Program-made: the position numbers and the translations under genes
Part shown: positions 52,921-61,454 of the stretch, in pieces
How the letters are laid out: each line of letters opens with the position of its first letter
Numbering within the stretch: position 1 is the first letter of the stretch
NCBI GenBank assembly: GCA_934402395.1
Contig: CAKRTQ010000004.1
Location: forward strand, 62,001-126,000
DNA: 64,000 bases
DNA from: an uncultured Eubacteriales bacterium
Lineage (GTDB): Bacteria > Bacillota > Clostridia > Oscillospirales > CAG-272
Direction of reading: 5' to 3'
Notes under the pieces: generated by a model
The model's input: the letters and a program-made list of their open reading frames with translations, nothing else
Told to the model about the DNA's origin: nothing
Database searches by the model: none

Positions 52921-53589
52921 ATGTGCGAAAATGAACATAAAACCGTAAACATAACGGATGCGGAACTTGACTCACTTCGCGCCGGACTTCCGTTTATTCT
53001 GTCGGAAAAGCGCGCGCGCCATGTGCTCGGAGTCGAGAGAATGGCGGCAAAGCTCGGCGGGCTTTTCGTGCCGGATGACGATGATATCCGCCTTTTGCGC
53101 GGAGCGGCTCTTCTGCACGATATAACCAAGGAGCTCACGACTGGTGAGCATGCCGCGATCATGCGTGCGCACGGAGTCGAACCGACGGAGTACGATATTC
53201 TGTCACCAAAGACGCTTCACGCGCGTACGGCGGCAATTCTGATACCGGAGAGGTATCCGCAGTTTGCCGACCCGCGCCTGATATCGGCTGTTCGCTGGCA
53301 CACGACCGGGCGCGCCGGTATGAGCATTTTTGATAAAATAATTTATTTTGCCGATTACATCGACGATACACGCACGTATGCCGACTGTGTGAAGCTGCGC
53401 GATCTGTTTTTTGACGCAAAGCCGGAAAATATGAGTCCCGACGTGCTGGCGCGTCATCTCGACAGACTGATCGTTATGTCATTCGATATGACGCTCGGCG
53501 AGCTGACGGAAAAGAACGGTCTTATCAGCACCGACACGGTAGACGCAAGGAATTATCTGCTTTGCGGACTTCTGAAGCCGTGCAAATAA
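52921..53589 (+). CDS. yqeK: YqeK-type HD-domain nucleotide hydrolase
   Basis: A 222-residue HD phosphohydrolase. YqeK proteins hydrolyse Ap4A symmetrically. Metal ligands appear as His in KRARHVLGVERMA, the HD pair in ALLHDITKEL, His in VRWHTTGRAGMS and Asp in IIYFADYIDDTR. GGGGGTGA precedes the ATG. It sits between nadD and rsfS, the standard Firmicutes order. Confidence 0.93.
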   Translation: MCENEHKTVNITDAELDSLRAGLPFILSEKRARHVLGVERMAAKLGGLFVPDDDDIRLLRGAALLHDITKELTTGEHAAIMRAHGVEPTEYDILSPKTLHARTAAILIPERYPQFADPRLISAVRWHTTGRAGMSIFDKIIYFADYIDDTRTYADCVKLRDLFFDAKPENMSPDVLARHLDRLIVMSFDMTLGELTEKNGLISTDTVDARNYLLCGLLKPCK

Positions 53590-53638
53590 AACAACTCAAT
53601 GCGACAGATCTTTGAATACAGAGAAAGGATGCAATAAA

Positions 53639-54046
53639 ATGAACGCAGAAATCAGATTCGCACCGGACGGAAATCCGGATCCCCGCTCGCTTGCCGAGGA
53701 AATATATCATATTCTTGACGCTCACCGCGGTGAGGATATAGCTGTTCTCCGGGTCGGAGAAAAAATAGAAATAACCGAATATTTCGTTCTTTGCACGGCT
53801 CACGCCACGACCCATGTCCGCGCACTTGCCGATGAGGTCGAATTCAGGATCGGCGAGGCCGGCGTAAAGCCTTTTGCCTCTGAAGGACGCGGCGACAAGA
53901 ATTCGTGGATGGTGCTTGACTACGGAACCGTTATGGTCCACATTTTCACGCGTGACGCACGTGAGTTTTACAATCTTGACAAACTTTATTCTGACACCGA
54001 AAAGGTGGAGATCGCTCCGCGTGCGCTGCCTGACAACGCAGAGTAA
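53639..54046 (+). CDS. rsfS: Ribosome silencing factor RsfS
   Basis: RsfS binds L14 and blocks subunit joining during starvation. The 135-residue protein has the family core ITEYFVLCTAHATTHVRALADEVE (read in parts) and SWMVLDYGTVMVHIFTRDAREFYNLDKLY-type C-terminus. AGAAAGGATG precedes the ATG at 53639; an in-frame ATG at 53612 lies before that site and is rejected. Confidence 0.93.
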   Translation: MNAEIRFAPDGNPDPRSLAEEIYHILDAHRGEDIAVLRVGEKIEITEYFVLCTAHATTHVRALADEVEFRIGEAGVKPFASEGRGDKNSWMVLDYGTVMVHIFTRDAREFYNLDKLYSDTEKVEIAPRALPDNAE

Positions 54047-54066
54047 GAGCGATTCGGGAGATCATT

Positions 54067-56481
54067 ATGAAATACGATTATCTGGCAATTGAAAAAAAGT
54101 GGCAGGACAGATGGAGCGAGGCTGGTGTTTTCCGTGCACTTGACGAAAAGGAAGCAGGTGGGAAGCCCAAATTCTACGCTCTTGTCGAATTTCCCTATCC
54201 GAGCGGAGCGGGAATGCACGTCGGACACATAAAAGCATACTCGGGTCTTGAAGTCGTGTCGCGTATGCGCCGTATGCAGGGTTATAACGTCCTTTTCCCG
54301 ATGGGCTTTGACGCCTTCGGTCTGCCAACCGAAAACTATGCGATAAAGACGGGTATGCATCCGCGTGCCGTCACCGACAAAAACATTGCAAAATTCACGC
54401 AGCAGCTTAAGCGCGTCGGCTACAGCTTTGACTGGGACCGCGTTATCGACACGACAGACGAGGATTACTACCGCTGGACGCAGTGGATATTCCTTAAAAT
54501 GTTTGAAGCCGGACTTGCCTTCCGCGATACCGCGCTCGTCAACTACTGCCCGACCTGCAAGGTCGTGCTTTCAAATGAGGATTCCCAGGGCGGCAAGTGC
54601 GACATCTGCCACAGCGACGTTGTGCAGAAGTCAAAGGATGTATGGTATCTGCGCATAACGAAATATGCCGACCGTTTGCTTGAGGGGCTGAAGGAAGTCG
54701 ATTATCTGCCCAATATCAAGCAGCAGCAGATCAACTGGATCGGCAGATCCGAGGGCGCGTTCGTCAATTTCGGCATTGCCGGCAAGCCCGACGAAAAACT
54801 GCGCATATACACCACGCGCCCCGACACCCTGTTCGGCGTTACATTCATGGTAATGGCGCCCGAGCATCCGATGATAGACAAGTACGCCTCCGAGATCGCC
54901 AACATGGACGAGGTGAAGGCATACCGCGCCGAATGCGCCAAAAAAACCGAGTTCGAACGCACCCAGCTTGTCAAGGACAAGACCGGCGTCCGCCTTTCGG
55001 GGCTTTCCGCCGTCAATCCGCTCACGGGCAAGGAAATACCTATTTACATTGCCGATTATGTCATGATGGGCTACGGCACCGGCGCGATAATGGCTGTTCC
55101 CGCGCACGATCAGCGCGACTGGGAGTTCGCACACAAGTTCGGCATTGACGTCATTGAGGTCATAAAGGGCGGAAATGTCGAAAAGGAAGCATATGCCGGC
55201 GACGGAGAGATGGTCAATTCCGGCTTCCTTAACGGATACAATAACAAAAAGGATTCCATCCGCCGCGCGGTAGAGGAGCTTGAAAAGCTCGGTGCGGGCG
55301 AGGGCGGAGTCCAGTACAAGATGAAGGACTGGGCGTTCAACCGTCAGCGTTACTGGGGCGAGCCGATACCGATCGTACACTGCCCGAAGTGCGGTATGGT
55401 GCCCGTGCCGTATGACGAGCTGCCGCTGAAGCTCCCCGATATGAAGGAATTCGCGCCGGGTCAGAACGGCGAGTCGCCGCTGGCGCGCATACCCGAATTC
55501 GTTCACTGCAAGTGCCCGAAGTGCGGCGGCGAGGCGCGCCGCGAGACAGACACCATGCCACAGTGGGCGGGTTCGTCGTGGTACTTCCTCCGCTATGTCG
55601 ATCCGCATAACCCCAAATGCCTTGCCGATTACGACAAGCTGAAATACTGGATGCCCGTTGACTGGTACAACGGCGGTATGGAGCACGTCACGCGCCATAT
55701 GATCTATTCGCGCTTCTGGCATAAATTCCTTTACGATCTCGGTGTCGTGCCCTGTGATGAGCCGTATGCCAAACGCACCGCACAGGGACTTATACTCGGT
55801 CCGGACGGCGACAAAATGTCAAAATCCAAGGGCAACGTCATCGACCCCAACACTGTTATCGATGCTTACGGCGCCGATGTGCTGCGCACATACGTTCTCT
55901 TTATGGGCGACTACACGGCAGCTGCGCCGTGGTCGGATAACAGTGTGAAGGGATGCAAGAGATTCCTTGAGAGAGTTGCGGATCTGCCGGGAATGGTGAA
56001 GGGCGCAGGCGCAACGCCCGCTCTTGAGGCGGCATTCCACAAGACTGTAAAAAAGGTCACCGACGATTACAACAGCCTTAAGTTCAACACTGCGATAGCG
56101 GCGCTTATGGGTCTTATCAACGATATAACCGCCAACGGTTCGCTTACCAAAGACGAGCTTATGACCTATATCAAGCTGCTCTCACCCGTTGCTCCTCATC
56201 TTTGCGAGGAGATAAACGAAAAGCTCGGCGGCAAGACGCTGCTTGCCGTCTCCGAATGGCCCGGATACGACGAGGCAAAAACAGTGGATGATACGGTCGA
56301 GCTTGCCGTTCAGATAAACGGCAAGGTGCGTTCCACCGTCAAGCTGCCGCTTGACTGCCCGCGCGATGAAGCACTTGCTGCCGCCAAGGCAGACGAGCGC
56401 ATTGCTGCGGCGATCGAGGGCAAGACGATAGTTAAGGAGATCACGGTGCCGAACAAGATAATCAACATCGTGGTCAGATAA
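54067..56481 (+). CDS. leuS: Leucyl-tRNA synthetase
   Basis: This class Ia synthetase charges tRNA-Leu. The 804-residue protein has the HIGH-equivalent PSGAGMHVGH, the zinc-type Cys clusters CPTCKVVLSNEDSQGGKCDICH and CPKCG...CKCPKCGG, the CP1 editing domain (TTRPDTLFGVTFM), and KMSKS in GDKMSKSKGNVIDP. The anticodon-binding and C-terminal domains are complete. The gene starts 20 bp after rsfS and ends the smc-to-leuS run. Confidence 0.97.
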   Translation: MKYDYLAIEKKWQDRWSEAGVFRALDEKEAGGKPKFYALVEFPYPSGAGMHVGHIKAYSGLEVVSRMRRMQGYNVLFPMGFDAFGLPTENYAIKTGMHPRAVTDKNIAKFTQQLKRVGYSFDWDRVIDTTDEDYYRWTQWIFLKMFEAGLAFRDTALVNYCPTCKVVLSNEDSQGGKCDICHSDVVQKSKDVWYLRITKYADRLLEGLKEVDYLPNIKQQQINWIGRSEGAFVNFGIAGKPDEKLRIYTTRPDTLFGVTFMVMAPEHPMIDKYASEIANMDEVKAYRAECAKKTEFERTQLVKDKTGVRLSGLSAVNPLTGKEIPIYIADYVMMGYGTGAIMAVPAHDQRDWEFAHKFGIDVIEVIKGGNVEKEAYAGDGEMVNSGFLNGYNNKKDSIRRAVEELEKLGAGEGGVQYKMKDWAFNRQRYWGEPIPIVHCPKCGMVPVPYDELPLKLPDMKEFAPGQNGESPLARIPEFVHCKCPKCGGEARRETDTMPQWAGSSWYFLRYVDPHNPKCLADYDKLKYWMPVDWYNGGMEHVTRHMIYSRFWHKFLYDLGVVPCDEPYAKRTAQGLILGPDGDKMSKSKGNVIDPNTVIDAYGADVLRTYVLFMGDYTAAAPWSDNSVKGCKRFLERVADLPGMVKGAGATPALEAAFHKTVKKVTDDYNSLKFNTAIAALMGLINDITANGSLTKDELMTYIKLLSPVAPHLCEEINEKLGGKTLLAVSEWPGYDEAKTVDDTVELAVQINGKVRSTVKLPLDCPRDEALAAAKADERIAAAIEGKTIVKEITVPNKIINIVVR

Positions 56482-56526
56482 ATCAATTTCACAGCGGGAA
56501 GCGCCGGACGGTGCGGCCCGTAACAG

Positions 56527-56567
56527 GGCAGGGAGAGCCGAACCGAGCGGGCGAGGCTCTCCTTGCC
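56527..56567 (+). other. Strong hairpin between leuS and MATE gene
   Basis: A 13-bp stem with one G-T pair, GGCAGGGAGAGCC (56527-56539) with GGCTCTCCTTGCC (56555-56567), and a 15-nt loop, ending 17 bp before the MATE start. No T-run follows immediately. It may be a leuS terminator or part of the MATE leader. Confidence 0.5.
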
Positions 56568-56583
56568 TTGCGGAAAGGTTTTT

Positions 56584-58017
56584 ATGTTGAATTCAACAAA
56601 GCTGAAAAGATACTTCGGCGATGCGGGCTTCTGGAGAGATATAGCAAGACTTGCGCTTCCGATAGCCCTTCAGAATCTGCTTTCAAGTTCATTTGCGCTG
56701 GTAGATACACTTATGGTGGGGCAGCTTGGCGATACTCCGCTTGCTGCCGTAGGTATGGCGGGACAGTTCGGGTGGTTCCTTTCGATGATCATATTCGGAA
56801 TGACCTCTGCGCTCACCATGTTTGTATCGCAGTACTGGGGAGCGCAGGATCTGAAGTCGATACGCAGAGTGTACGGGATAGCGCTTGCGCTTGCGCTCGG
56901 CATATCCGGGCTGTTCACCGTTGCCGGCGCCGCTTTTCCGCGCGGCGTCGTGTGGATATTCAACCGCGAGGCGGCTGTGCTTGACGTAGGGGCGGAGTAT
57001 TTGTCGGTCGCGGCATTCTCATATCCCGCAATTGCACTCAATTATGTTTTTATGGGCGTTCTGCGCGCTACAGAGCGCGTAAAGCTGCCTCTTTACACAA
57101 CACTGGTAACAACACTGCTCAATGCCGGGCTGGACTATGCTTTTATTTTCGGTTTCGGGTCAATACCGGCAATGGGGGCGCGCGGAGCAGCCATCGCGAC
57201 CGTTATATCCGCGTGGCTCTCGCCTGTTATCACTTTTTTGATATCCCTTACCGAGAAAAACATACTCATTGCGTCGCTGCGGGATATGTTCGGCTTTGAC
57301 CGTGCATTCCTGGGGCAGTTTTTGCGCCGCGCGATGCCCGTTGTGGCAAACGAGACCCTGTGGGGGGCGGGAACGCTTGTTTTCAATATCATTTTTGCCA
57401 ATCTCGGTTCGGGCAACTATGCTGCGGTAACGATAATGCGCACATTTGAAAGCATTGCTTTTGTCTTTTTTGTGGGACTTGGCAGCGCGTCAAGCGTTAT
57501 TGTTGGAAAGTCGGTCGGAGCCGGAGAAATAAATGCTGCAGTGCGCGATTCGCGCCGACTGGCTGTGCTCGTTCCGTCATTTTCGCTGCTGTTCGGTATG
57601 GTGATAATTGCCTTCAGACGTCAGATCGTTGGAATTTTCGACCTTGACGGAAAGATCACAGCCGAAACGCTCGGCACTGCCGTATGGATACTTTCGATAT
57701 ATGCGGCGGAAATGGCGATAAGAAATATACCGTACATAATGATATGCGGAATTTTTCGTCCGGGCGGAGAAACACGCGTGGGAATGAAGTACGACCTTTT
57801 GTTTTTGTGGTGCGTATCACTGCCCGCGACACTTGCGGCGGCATTCCTTCTCCGTCTGCCTTTTCCGGCGGTATTTGCGACCATGTACATAGCTGAGGAC
57901 TGGCTGAAGGCGTTTTTTTGCATACGGTATTTCCTTACCGGCAAATGGCTGAAGCCCGTTACTCCGGAGGGCCGCGCCGGACTTGAAAAATACCTCCGTG
58001 AAAAGGAAAAAGCATGA
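56584..58017 (+). CDS. MATE family efflux transporter
   Basis: A 477-residue membrane protein with twelve predicted spans and the MATE landmarks LALPIALQNLLSSSFALVD and MVGQLGDTPLAAVGMAGQ near the N-terminus, repeated in weaker form in the second half (FLRRAMPVVANETLWGAGT). These are Na+ or H+ driven exporters of drugs or metabolites; the substrate is unknown. AAAGG precedes the ATG at 56584. An earlier in-frame TTG adds seven residues inside the hairpin and is less likely. Confidence 0.9.
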   Translation: MLNSTKLKRYFGDAGFWRDIARLALPIALQNLLSSSFALVDTLMVGQLGDTPLAAVGMAGQFGWFLSMIIFGMTSALTMFVSQYWGAQDLKSIRRVYGIALALALGISGLFTVAGAAFPRGVVWIFNREAAVLDVGAEYLSVAAFSYPAIALNYVFMGVLRATERVKLPLYTTLVTTLLNAGLDYAFIFGFGSIPAMGARGAAIATVISAWLSPVITFLISLTEKNILIASLRDMFGFDRAFLGQFLRRAMPVVANETLWGAGTLVFNIIFANLGSGNYAAVTIMRTFESIAFVFFVGLGSASSVIVGKSVGAGEINAAVRDSRRLAVLVPSFSLLFGMVIIAFRRQIVGIFDLDGKITAETLGTAVWILSIYAAEMAIRNIPYIMICGIFRPGGETRVGMKYDLLFLWCVSLPATLAAAFLLRLPFPAVFATMYIAEDWLKAFFCIRYFLTGKWLKPVTPEGRAGLEKYLREKEKA

Positions 58018-58057
58018 AGTTTTTTTCGCATATTGCGAAAAAAATCGCAAAAAACTA

Positions 58058-58086
58058 TTGCATTTCAAACGGAAATGTGGTATCAT
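58058..58086 (+). promoter_or_regulatory. Sigma-A promoter of rpsT
   Basis: TTGCAT (58058-58063), a 17-bp spacer and TATCAT (58081-58086). Confidence 0.7.
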
Positions 58087-58094
58087 ATACAAGT

Positions 58095-58142
58095 ATGAAG
58101 ATTCGGTGTGCGTAAGCTCTCAGGCGTGTGCCGCAGCTTCAT
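58095..58142 (+). promoter_or_regulatory. Structured leader of rpsT
   Basis: ATGAAG (58095-58100) pairs with CTTCAT (58137-58142). Inside it CGGTGTGCG (58104-58112) pairs with CGTGTGCCG (58125-58133) through Watson-Crick and G-T pairs. It ends 11 bp before the Shine-Dalgarno. This suits autogenous control of S20; not demonstrated. Confidence 0.45.
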
Positions 58143-58165
58143 GATTTCAAGGGGAGGTGAATATT

Positions 58166-58429
58166 TTGGCGAACATCAAATCAGCGAAAAAGCGCGTAAA
58201 GGTCATTAAGGTCAAAACGCTTCGCAACAAGATGGCACACAATCAGCTTCGCACCATTATAAAGAAGTATTATGCTGCCGTTGAGTCCGGCGACAAGGAA
58301 GCCGCGAAGAGCGCATATCTGCTTGCCGTTAAGAAGGTCGATCAGGCTGCTGCGCACGGTATCATCCACAAGAACGCTGCCGCGCACAAAAAGAGCCAGT
58401 TCACAAAGGCCCTCAACGCAATGGCGTAA
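58166..58429 (+). CDS. rpsT: 30S ribosomal protein S20, TTG start
   Basis: The 87-residue basic protein starts (M)ANIKSAKKRVKVIK and ends AAHKKSQFTKALNAMA, as expected. The start is TTG at 58166, with GGGGAGG 8 bp upstream. An in-frame GTG at 58157 lies within the ribosome-binding site itself. Monocistronic, with its own promoter, structured leader and terminator. A non-AUG start is also used by rpsT of E. coli and fits autogenous control. Confidence 0.96.
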   Translation: MANIKSAKKRVKVIKVKTLRNKMAHNQLRTIIKKYYAAVESGDKEAAKSAYLLAVKKVDQAAAHGIIHKNAAAHKKSQFTKALNAMA

Positions 58430-58470
58430 GCCACGGCAATTATATAATCTGTCGATGCCCGGCAGAACCC

Positions 58471-58514
58471 AAAAGAAAAGGAACGCAAGTCGTGCTTGCG
58501 CCTTTTCTTTTTTT
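58471..58514 (+). terminator. Terminator after rpsT
   Basis: AAAAGAAAAGG plus CGCAAG pairs with CTTGCG plus CCTTTTCTTTT around TCGTG (58471-58511), with a T-run continuing to 58514. Confidence 0.88.
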
Positions 58515-58645
58515 ATGCTTTTTTGACTCCGGTCCATCCTTTTTTTTGCCGTACCGTCACCGTGTGACAGAGTGCGGCATATATTGACATTGAGTAAGGT
58601 GAGGCTTTCCACGTTCCTCACAAAAAAGAAAGGACGGTCACGGAT

Positions 58646-58861
58646 GTGCGTAGTATAGCGGTTTTTCCTACTCTTACGGCGGCGGAGAGGGTGCGCCGCG
58701 TGTTGAATGCTGCGGCGATATCCGCCGAAACGGTAAAGGTAGATTCGTCGCGGACGCGCCGCGGATGCTCGTGGGGGGTATCGTTTCCCGATGTGCAGCG
58801 TGAAAATGTGCTTACGGTGCTTTCAAACGCCGGGATCAGAACAAGGGAGATAATTGGATGA
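58646..58861 (+). CDS. DUF3343 protein (putative Se/S carrier-like)
   Basis: A 71-residue protein of the DUF3343 family, with the fold of small Se/S-carrier-like proteins. It has the typical VFPTLTAAERVRRVLNAA N-terminus and a central SSRTRRGCSWGVSF segment with a Cys. The start is GTG at 58646 with AAAGGA about 12 bp upstream. Its TGA overlaps the ATG of the cysteine desulfurase gene, so the two are translated together. Confidence 0.75.
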   Translation: MRSIAVFPTLTAAERVRRVLNAAAISAETVKVDSSRTRRGCSWGVSFPDVQRENVLTVLSNAGIRTREIIG

Positions 58862-60033
58862 TGGTTTATCTTGACAATGCCGCAACGACCTTTCCGAAGC
58901 CGGCGCGGGTATGTGAGAAAGTGTACCGCTGTATGCTTGAATGCGGCGGAAATCCGGGCAGGGGCGCGCATCCGGTGGCAATGGCGGCGGCGGAATGCGT
59001 GTATGAATGCAGAGAGGCGGTTTCTGACTTTTTCGGTGCGCCGGGAGCGGATAAGGTCATAATGATGCCCAATGCCACATTCGGACTCAATCTGGCGATA
59101 AAAGGACTGATCCCGCCGCAGCGTAGCACGCGCACGGAAAAAATGCATCTTATAATATCGGATCTTGAGCATAATTCGGTCCTGCGCCCCGTAGAGCGTC
59201 TGCGGCGCGACGGATATGCCGATTACTCGGTCTTTCCATCCGGAGCCGCACGCGGCGGCGGCAGCCCGGGAGAAACCGTAGCGGCGATAGGACGGCTCAT
59301 CAACCGTCGCACACGTGCTGTGATATGTACAGCGGCGTCCAACATATGCTCGGTAAAGCTTCCGATCGCCGAAATAGGGGCATTGTGCCATGCGCGCGGG
59401 CTTTTGTTTATCGTTGACGCGGCGCAGGGCGCGGGGCATATTGCACTGAATATGAAGGAGCAGAATATCGATGCGTTGGCTTTGCCGGGACATAAAGGAC
59501 TTTACGGTCCCGGCGGAAGCGGAGCGTTGATCCTCGGGGGCAGGTATATGCCGACGCCTCTTATTGAAGGCGGATCGGGCGCCATGTCGTTCGATGCGGA
59601 AATGCCGCCCGATCCACCGGAAAGATATGAGGCGGGAACGCTCAATGTGCCGGCGGCTGCGGGGCTGTGCGCCGGCATAGGATTTGTAAAGAGCATAGGC
59701 GTTGATGAGATCAGCCGCCGCGAGACGGCACTTTTTGACCGTGCCGTCTCGGGTCTTTCCGGAATACGCGGCGTCAGGATATACGCACCACGCGCTCGCG
59801 GTCCCGCCATCGGCTTCAATGTGGGAAGCATACCGTCCGACAGCGTTGCAAACGCGCTCGGAAATGAGGGGATCTGCGTTCGCGGTGGTTTTCATTGCGC
59901 GCCTCTTGCACACCGCGCGCTCGGCAGTGCGGAGAGGGGAAGCGTCCGTGCGAGCTTTGGCTGCTTCAACACATTCGGAGATGTGGATGCGCTCTGCCGC
60001 GCTGTTGCGGCGATAGCACGGCAAAAGCTCTGA
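58858..60033 (+). CDS. Cysteine desulfurase family aminotransferase (class V)
   Basis: A 391-residue PLP enzyme starting VYLDNAATTFPKP, with the cofactor His/Asp region FIVDAAQGAGHI, the Schiff-base Lys in LPGHKGLYGPGG and a C-terminal Cys in VRGGFHCAPLAHR. It belongs to the CsdB-like group that lies next to DUF3343 genes in Clostridia, perhaps supplying sulfur or selenium to that carrier. No scaffold (iscU/sufU) gene is adjacent. The stop is 8 bp from the convergent eno stop. Confidence 0.87.
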   Translation: MMVYLDNAATTFPKPARVCEKVYRCMLECGGNPGRGAHPVAMAAAECVYECREAVSDFFGAPGADKVIMMPNATFGLNLAIKGLIPPQRSTRTEKMHLIISDLEHNSVLRPVERLRRDGYADYSVFPSGAARGGGSPGETVAAIGRLINRRTRAVICTAASNICSVKLPIAEIGALCHARGLLFIVDAAQGAGHIALNMKEQNIDALALPGHKGLYGPGGSGALILGGRYMPTPLIEGGSGAMSFDAEMPPDPPERYEAGTLNVPAAAGLCAGIGFVKSIGVDEISRRETALFDRAVSGLSGIRGVRIYAPRARGPAIGFNVGSIPSDSVANALGNEGICVRGGFHCAPLAHRALGSAERGSVRASFGCFNTFGDVDALCRAVAAIARQKL

Positions 60034-60041
60034 CGGTAAAT

Positions 60042-61319
60042 TTAATTTGTTGCTTTTCCGTAGACAGCCGCCGCGCCGAGCTCGGCGGCTATGGCGGTAA
60101 GACGGTTGTATTTTGAAACACGTTCGCTGCGGCAGGGCGCGCCGGTTTTTATAAACGGCGCGCGCATGCCGACGGCAATATCGGCAAGGGCTGTGTCCTC
60201 TGTCTCGCCCGAGCGGTGTGAGAGGATATAGGCATATCCGGCATCCTGCGCGGCAGAAATGAGAGCTGCGGTCTCGCCGAGCGTGCCTATCTGGTTTGGT
60301 TTTACAAGCACGGCGTTTGCCGCGCCTTTTTTTATGCCTTCGGCGAGCCGCTCGGTGTTGGTGACAAACAGATCGTCCCCGACAAGCATGATGCGGTGCC
60401 CGATAAGCTCCGTGAGCGCAGCCCAGCCGTCAAAGTCGCGTTGGTCAAGCCCGTCCTCAAGCGAACATATGGGGAAGCGTTTAATGAGTGTTTCCCAATA
60501 TCCGCAAAGCTCTGCACGGTCGTAGGTGATGCCCCGCTTTGGCAGACGGTAAAGAGAGTCGCGCGGGTCAAACCATTCGCCCGATGCCGCGTCAAGCGCT
60601 ATCTTTACACGTTCCGTGTCGTAGCCCGCCTTGACTATGGCCTCGCATACCGCCTCAAGAGCGGCATCGTCGGAGGGAAGATCGGGGGCAAATCCGCCCT
60701 CGTCGCCGACGGCAGTGGAAAGCCCGCGCGACTTCAGAAGCCCGCCGAGGGTATGGTAGATCTCTGCGGCGCAGCGAAGCGCTTCTTCAAACGATGAAAA
60801 ACCGGACGGAACGATCATGAATTCCTGTATTTCGATGTTGTTTGAAGCGTGCGCGCCGCCGTTAAGGATATTGAGCATCGGCACGGGAAGACGCGTTGCG
60901 GCAGTGCCGCCGAGGTAGCGGTAGAGCGGGAGCCCGAAGTGCGCCGCAGCGGCTTTTGCCGCCGCAAGCGATACCGCAAGCGTGGCGTTTGAGCCGAGAT
61001 TCTCCTTGTTGCGTGTGCCGTCGGTAGCAAGTATCGCCCGGTCGACCTCGCCGATGCAGGCAGCATCAACACCGGCGAGAGACGGCGCAAGCTCGTCTGT
61101 CACTCCGGATACGGCTTTTTTTGTCCCCTTTCCACCGTAGCGTGCGGGATCGCCGTCTCTTTTCTCATGTGCCTCGTATATGCCGGTTGAGGCGCCGGAC
61201 GGCGCCGAGGCGCAGCCGACAGAGCCGTCAGCCAGGACGACCGTTGCTTCAACTGTCGGATTGCCGCGCGAGTCAAGTATTTCGCGGGCATGACAGCTGA
61301 CTATTTCTGTGCTTTTCAT
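60042..61319 (-). CDS. eno: Enolase
   Basis: This glycolytic enzyme interconverts 2-phosphoglycerate and phosphoenolpyruvate. The 425-residue protein has AREILDSRGNPTVEA, GAPSGASTG-type SAPSGASTGIYEA, the metal ligands in ALDAASGEW, SLEDGLDQRDFDGW and LVGDDLF, the catalytic Lys in AVLVKPNQIGTL and SHRSGETEDT. AAAGAAAGGTG precedes the ATG. It stands alone on the minus strand, away from other glycolytic genes. No convincing sigma-A promoter was found in the 135-bp gap upstream. Confidence 0.96.
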   Translation of the reverse strand: MKSTEIVSCHAREILDSRGNPTVEATVVLADGSVGCASAPSGASTGIYEAHEKRDGDPARYGGKGTKKAVSGVTDELAPSLAGVDAACIGEVDRAILATDGTRNKENLGSNATLAVSLAAAKAAAAHFGLPLYRYLGGTAATRLPVPMLNILNGGAHASNNIEIQEFMIVPSGFSSFEEALRCAAEIYHTLGGLLKSRGLSTAVGDEGGFAPDLPSDDAALEAVCEAIVKAGYDTERVKIALDAASGEWFDPRDSLYRLPKRGITYDRAELCGYWETLIKRFPICSLEDGLDQRDFDGWAALTELIGHRIMLVGDDLFVTNTERLAEGIKKGAANAVLVKPNQIGTLGETAALISAAQDAGYAYILSHRSGETEDTALADIAVGMRAPFIKTGAPCRSERVSKYNRLTAIAAELGAAAVYGKATN

Positions 61320-61395
61320 TGTGTATCACACCTTTCTTTTTTGAAAATATTTTCCCCGTCAGCCGCGCTGTGTATGCGCTTTTTTATTTATTTTC

Positions 61396-61424
61396 TTGAT
61401 ATTGCGACTCATATGTGGTATAAT
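61396..61424 (+). promoter_or_regulatory. Sigma-A promoter of HAD hydrolase gene
   Basis: TTGATA (61396-61401), a 17-bp spacer and TATAAT (61419-61424), 30 bp before the start codon. Confidence 0.82.
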
Positions 61425-61454
61425 TAAAGCGATAAAAAAGAAAAGGATGCTTTT

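Noticed and set aside
58020..58041. T7-CGCA-TAT-TGCG-A7 palindrome after the MATE gene as a terminator
   Set aside because: The stem is mostly A-T and on the plus strand is followed by no T-run; only weakly terminator-like.
58618..60024. 468-codon minus-strand frame opposite the DUF3343/desulfurase pair
   Set aside because: Antisense to two coupled genes with clear motifs; no domain recognised.
60136..60165. GCGCGCCG/CGGCGCGC hairpin within eno
   Set aside because: Lies inside conserved coding sequence (APFIKTGAPC region); attributable to GC-rich codons.
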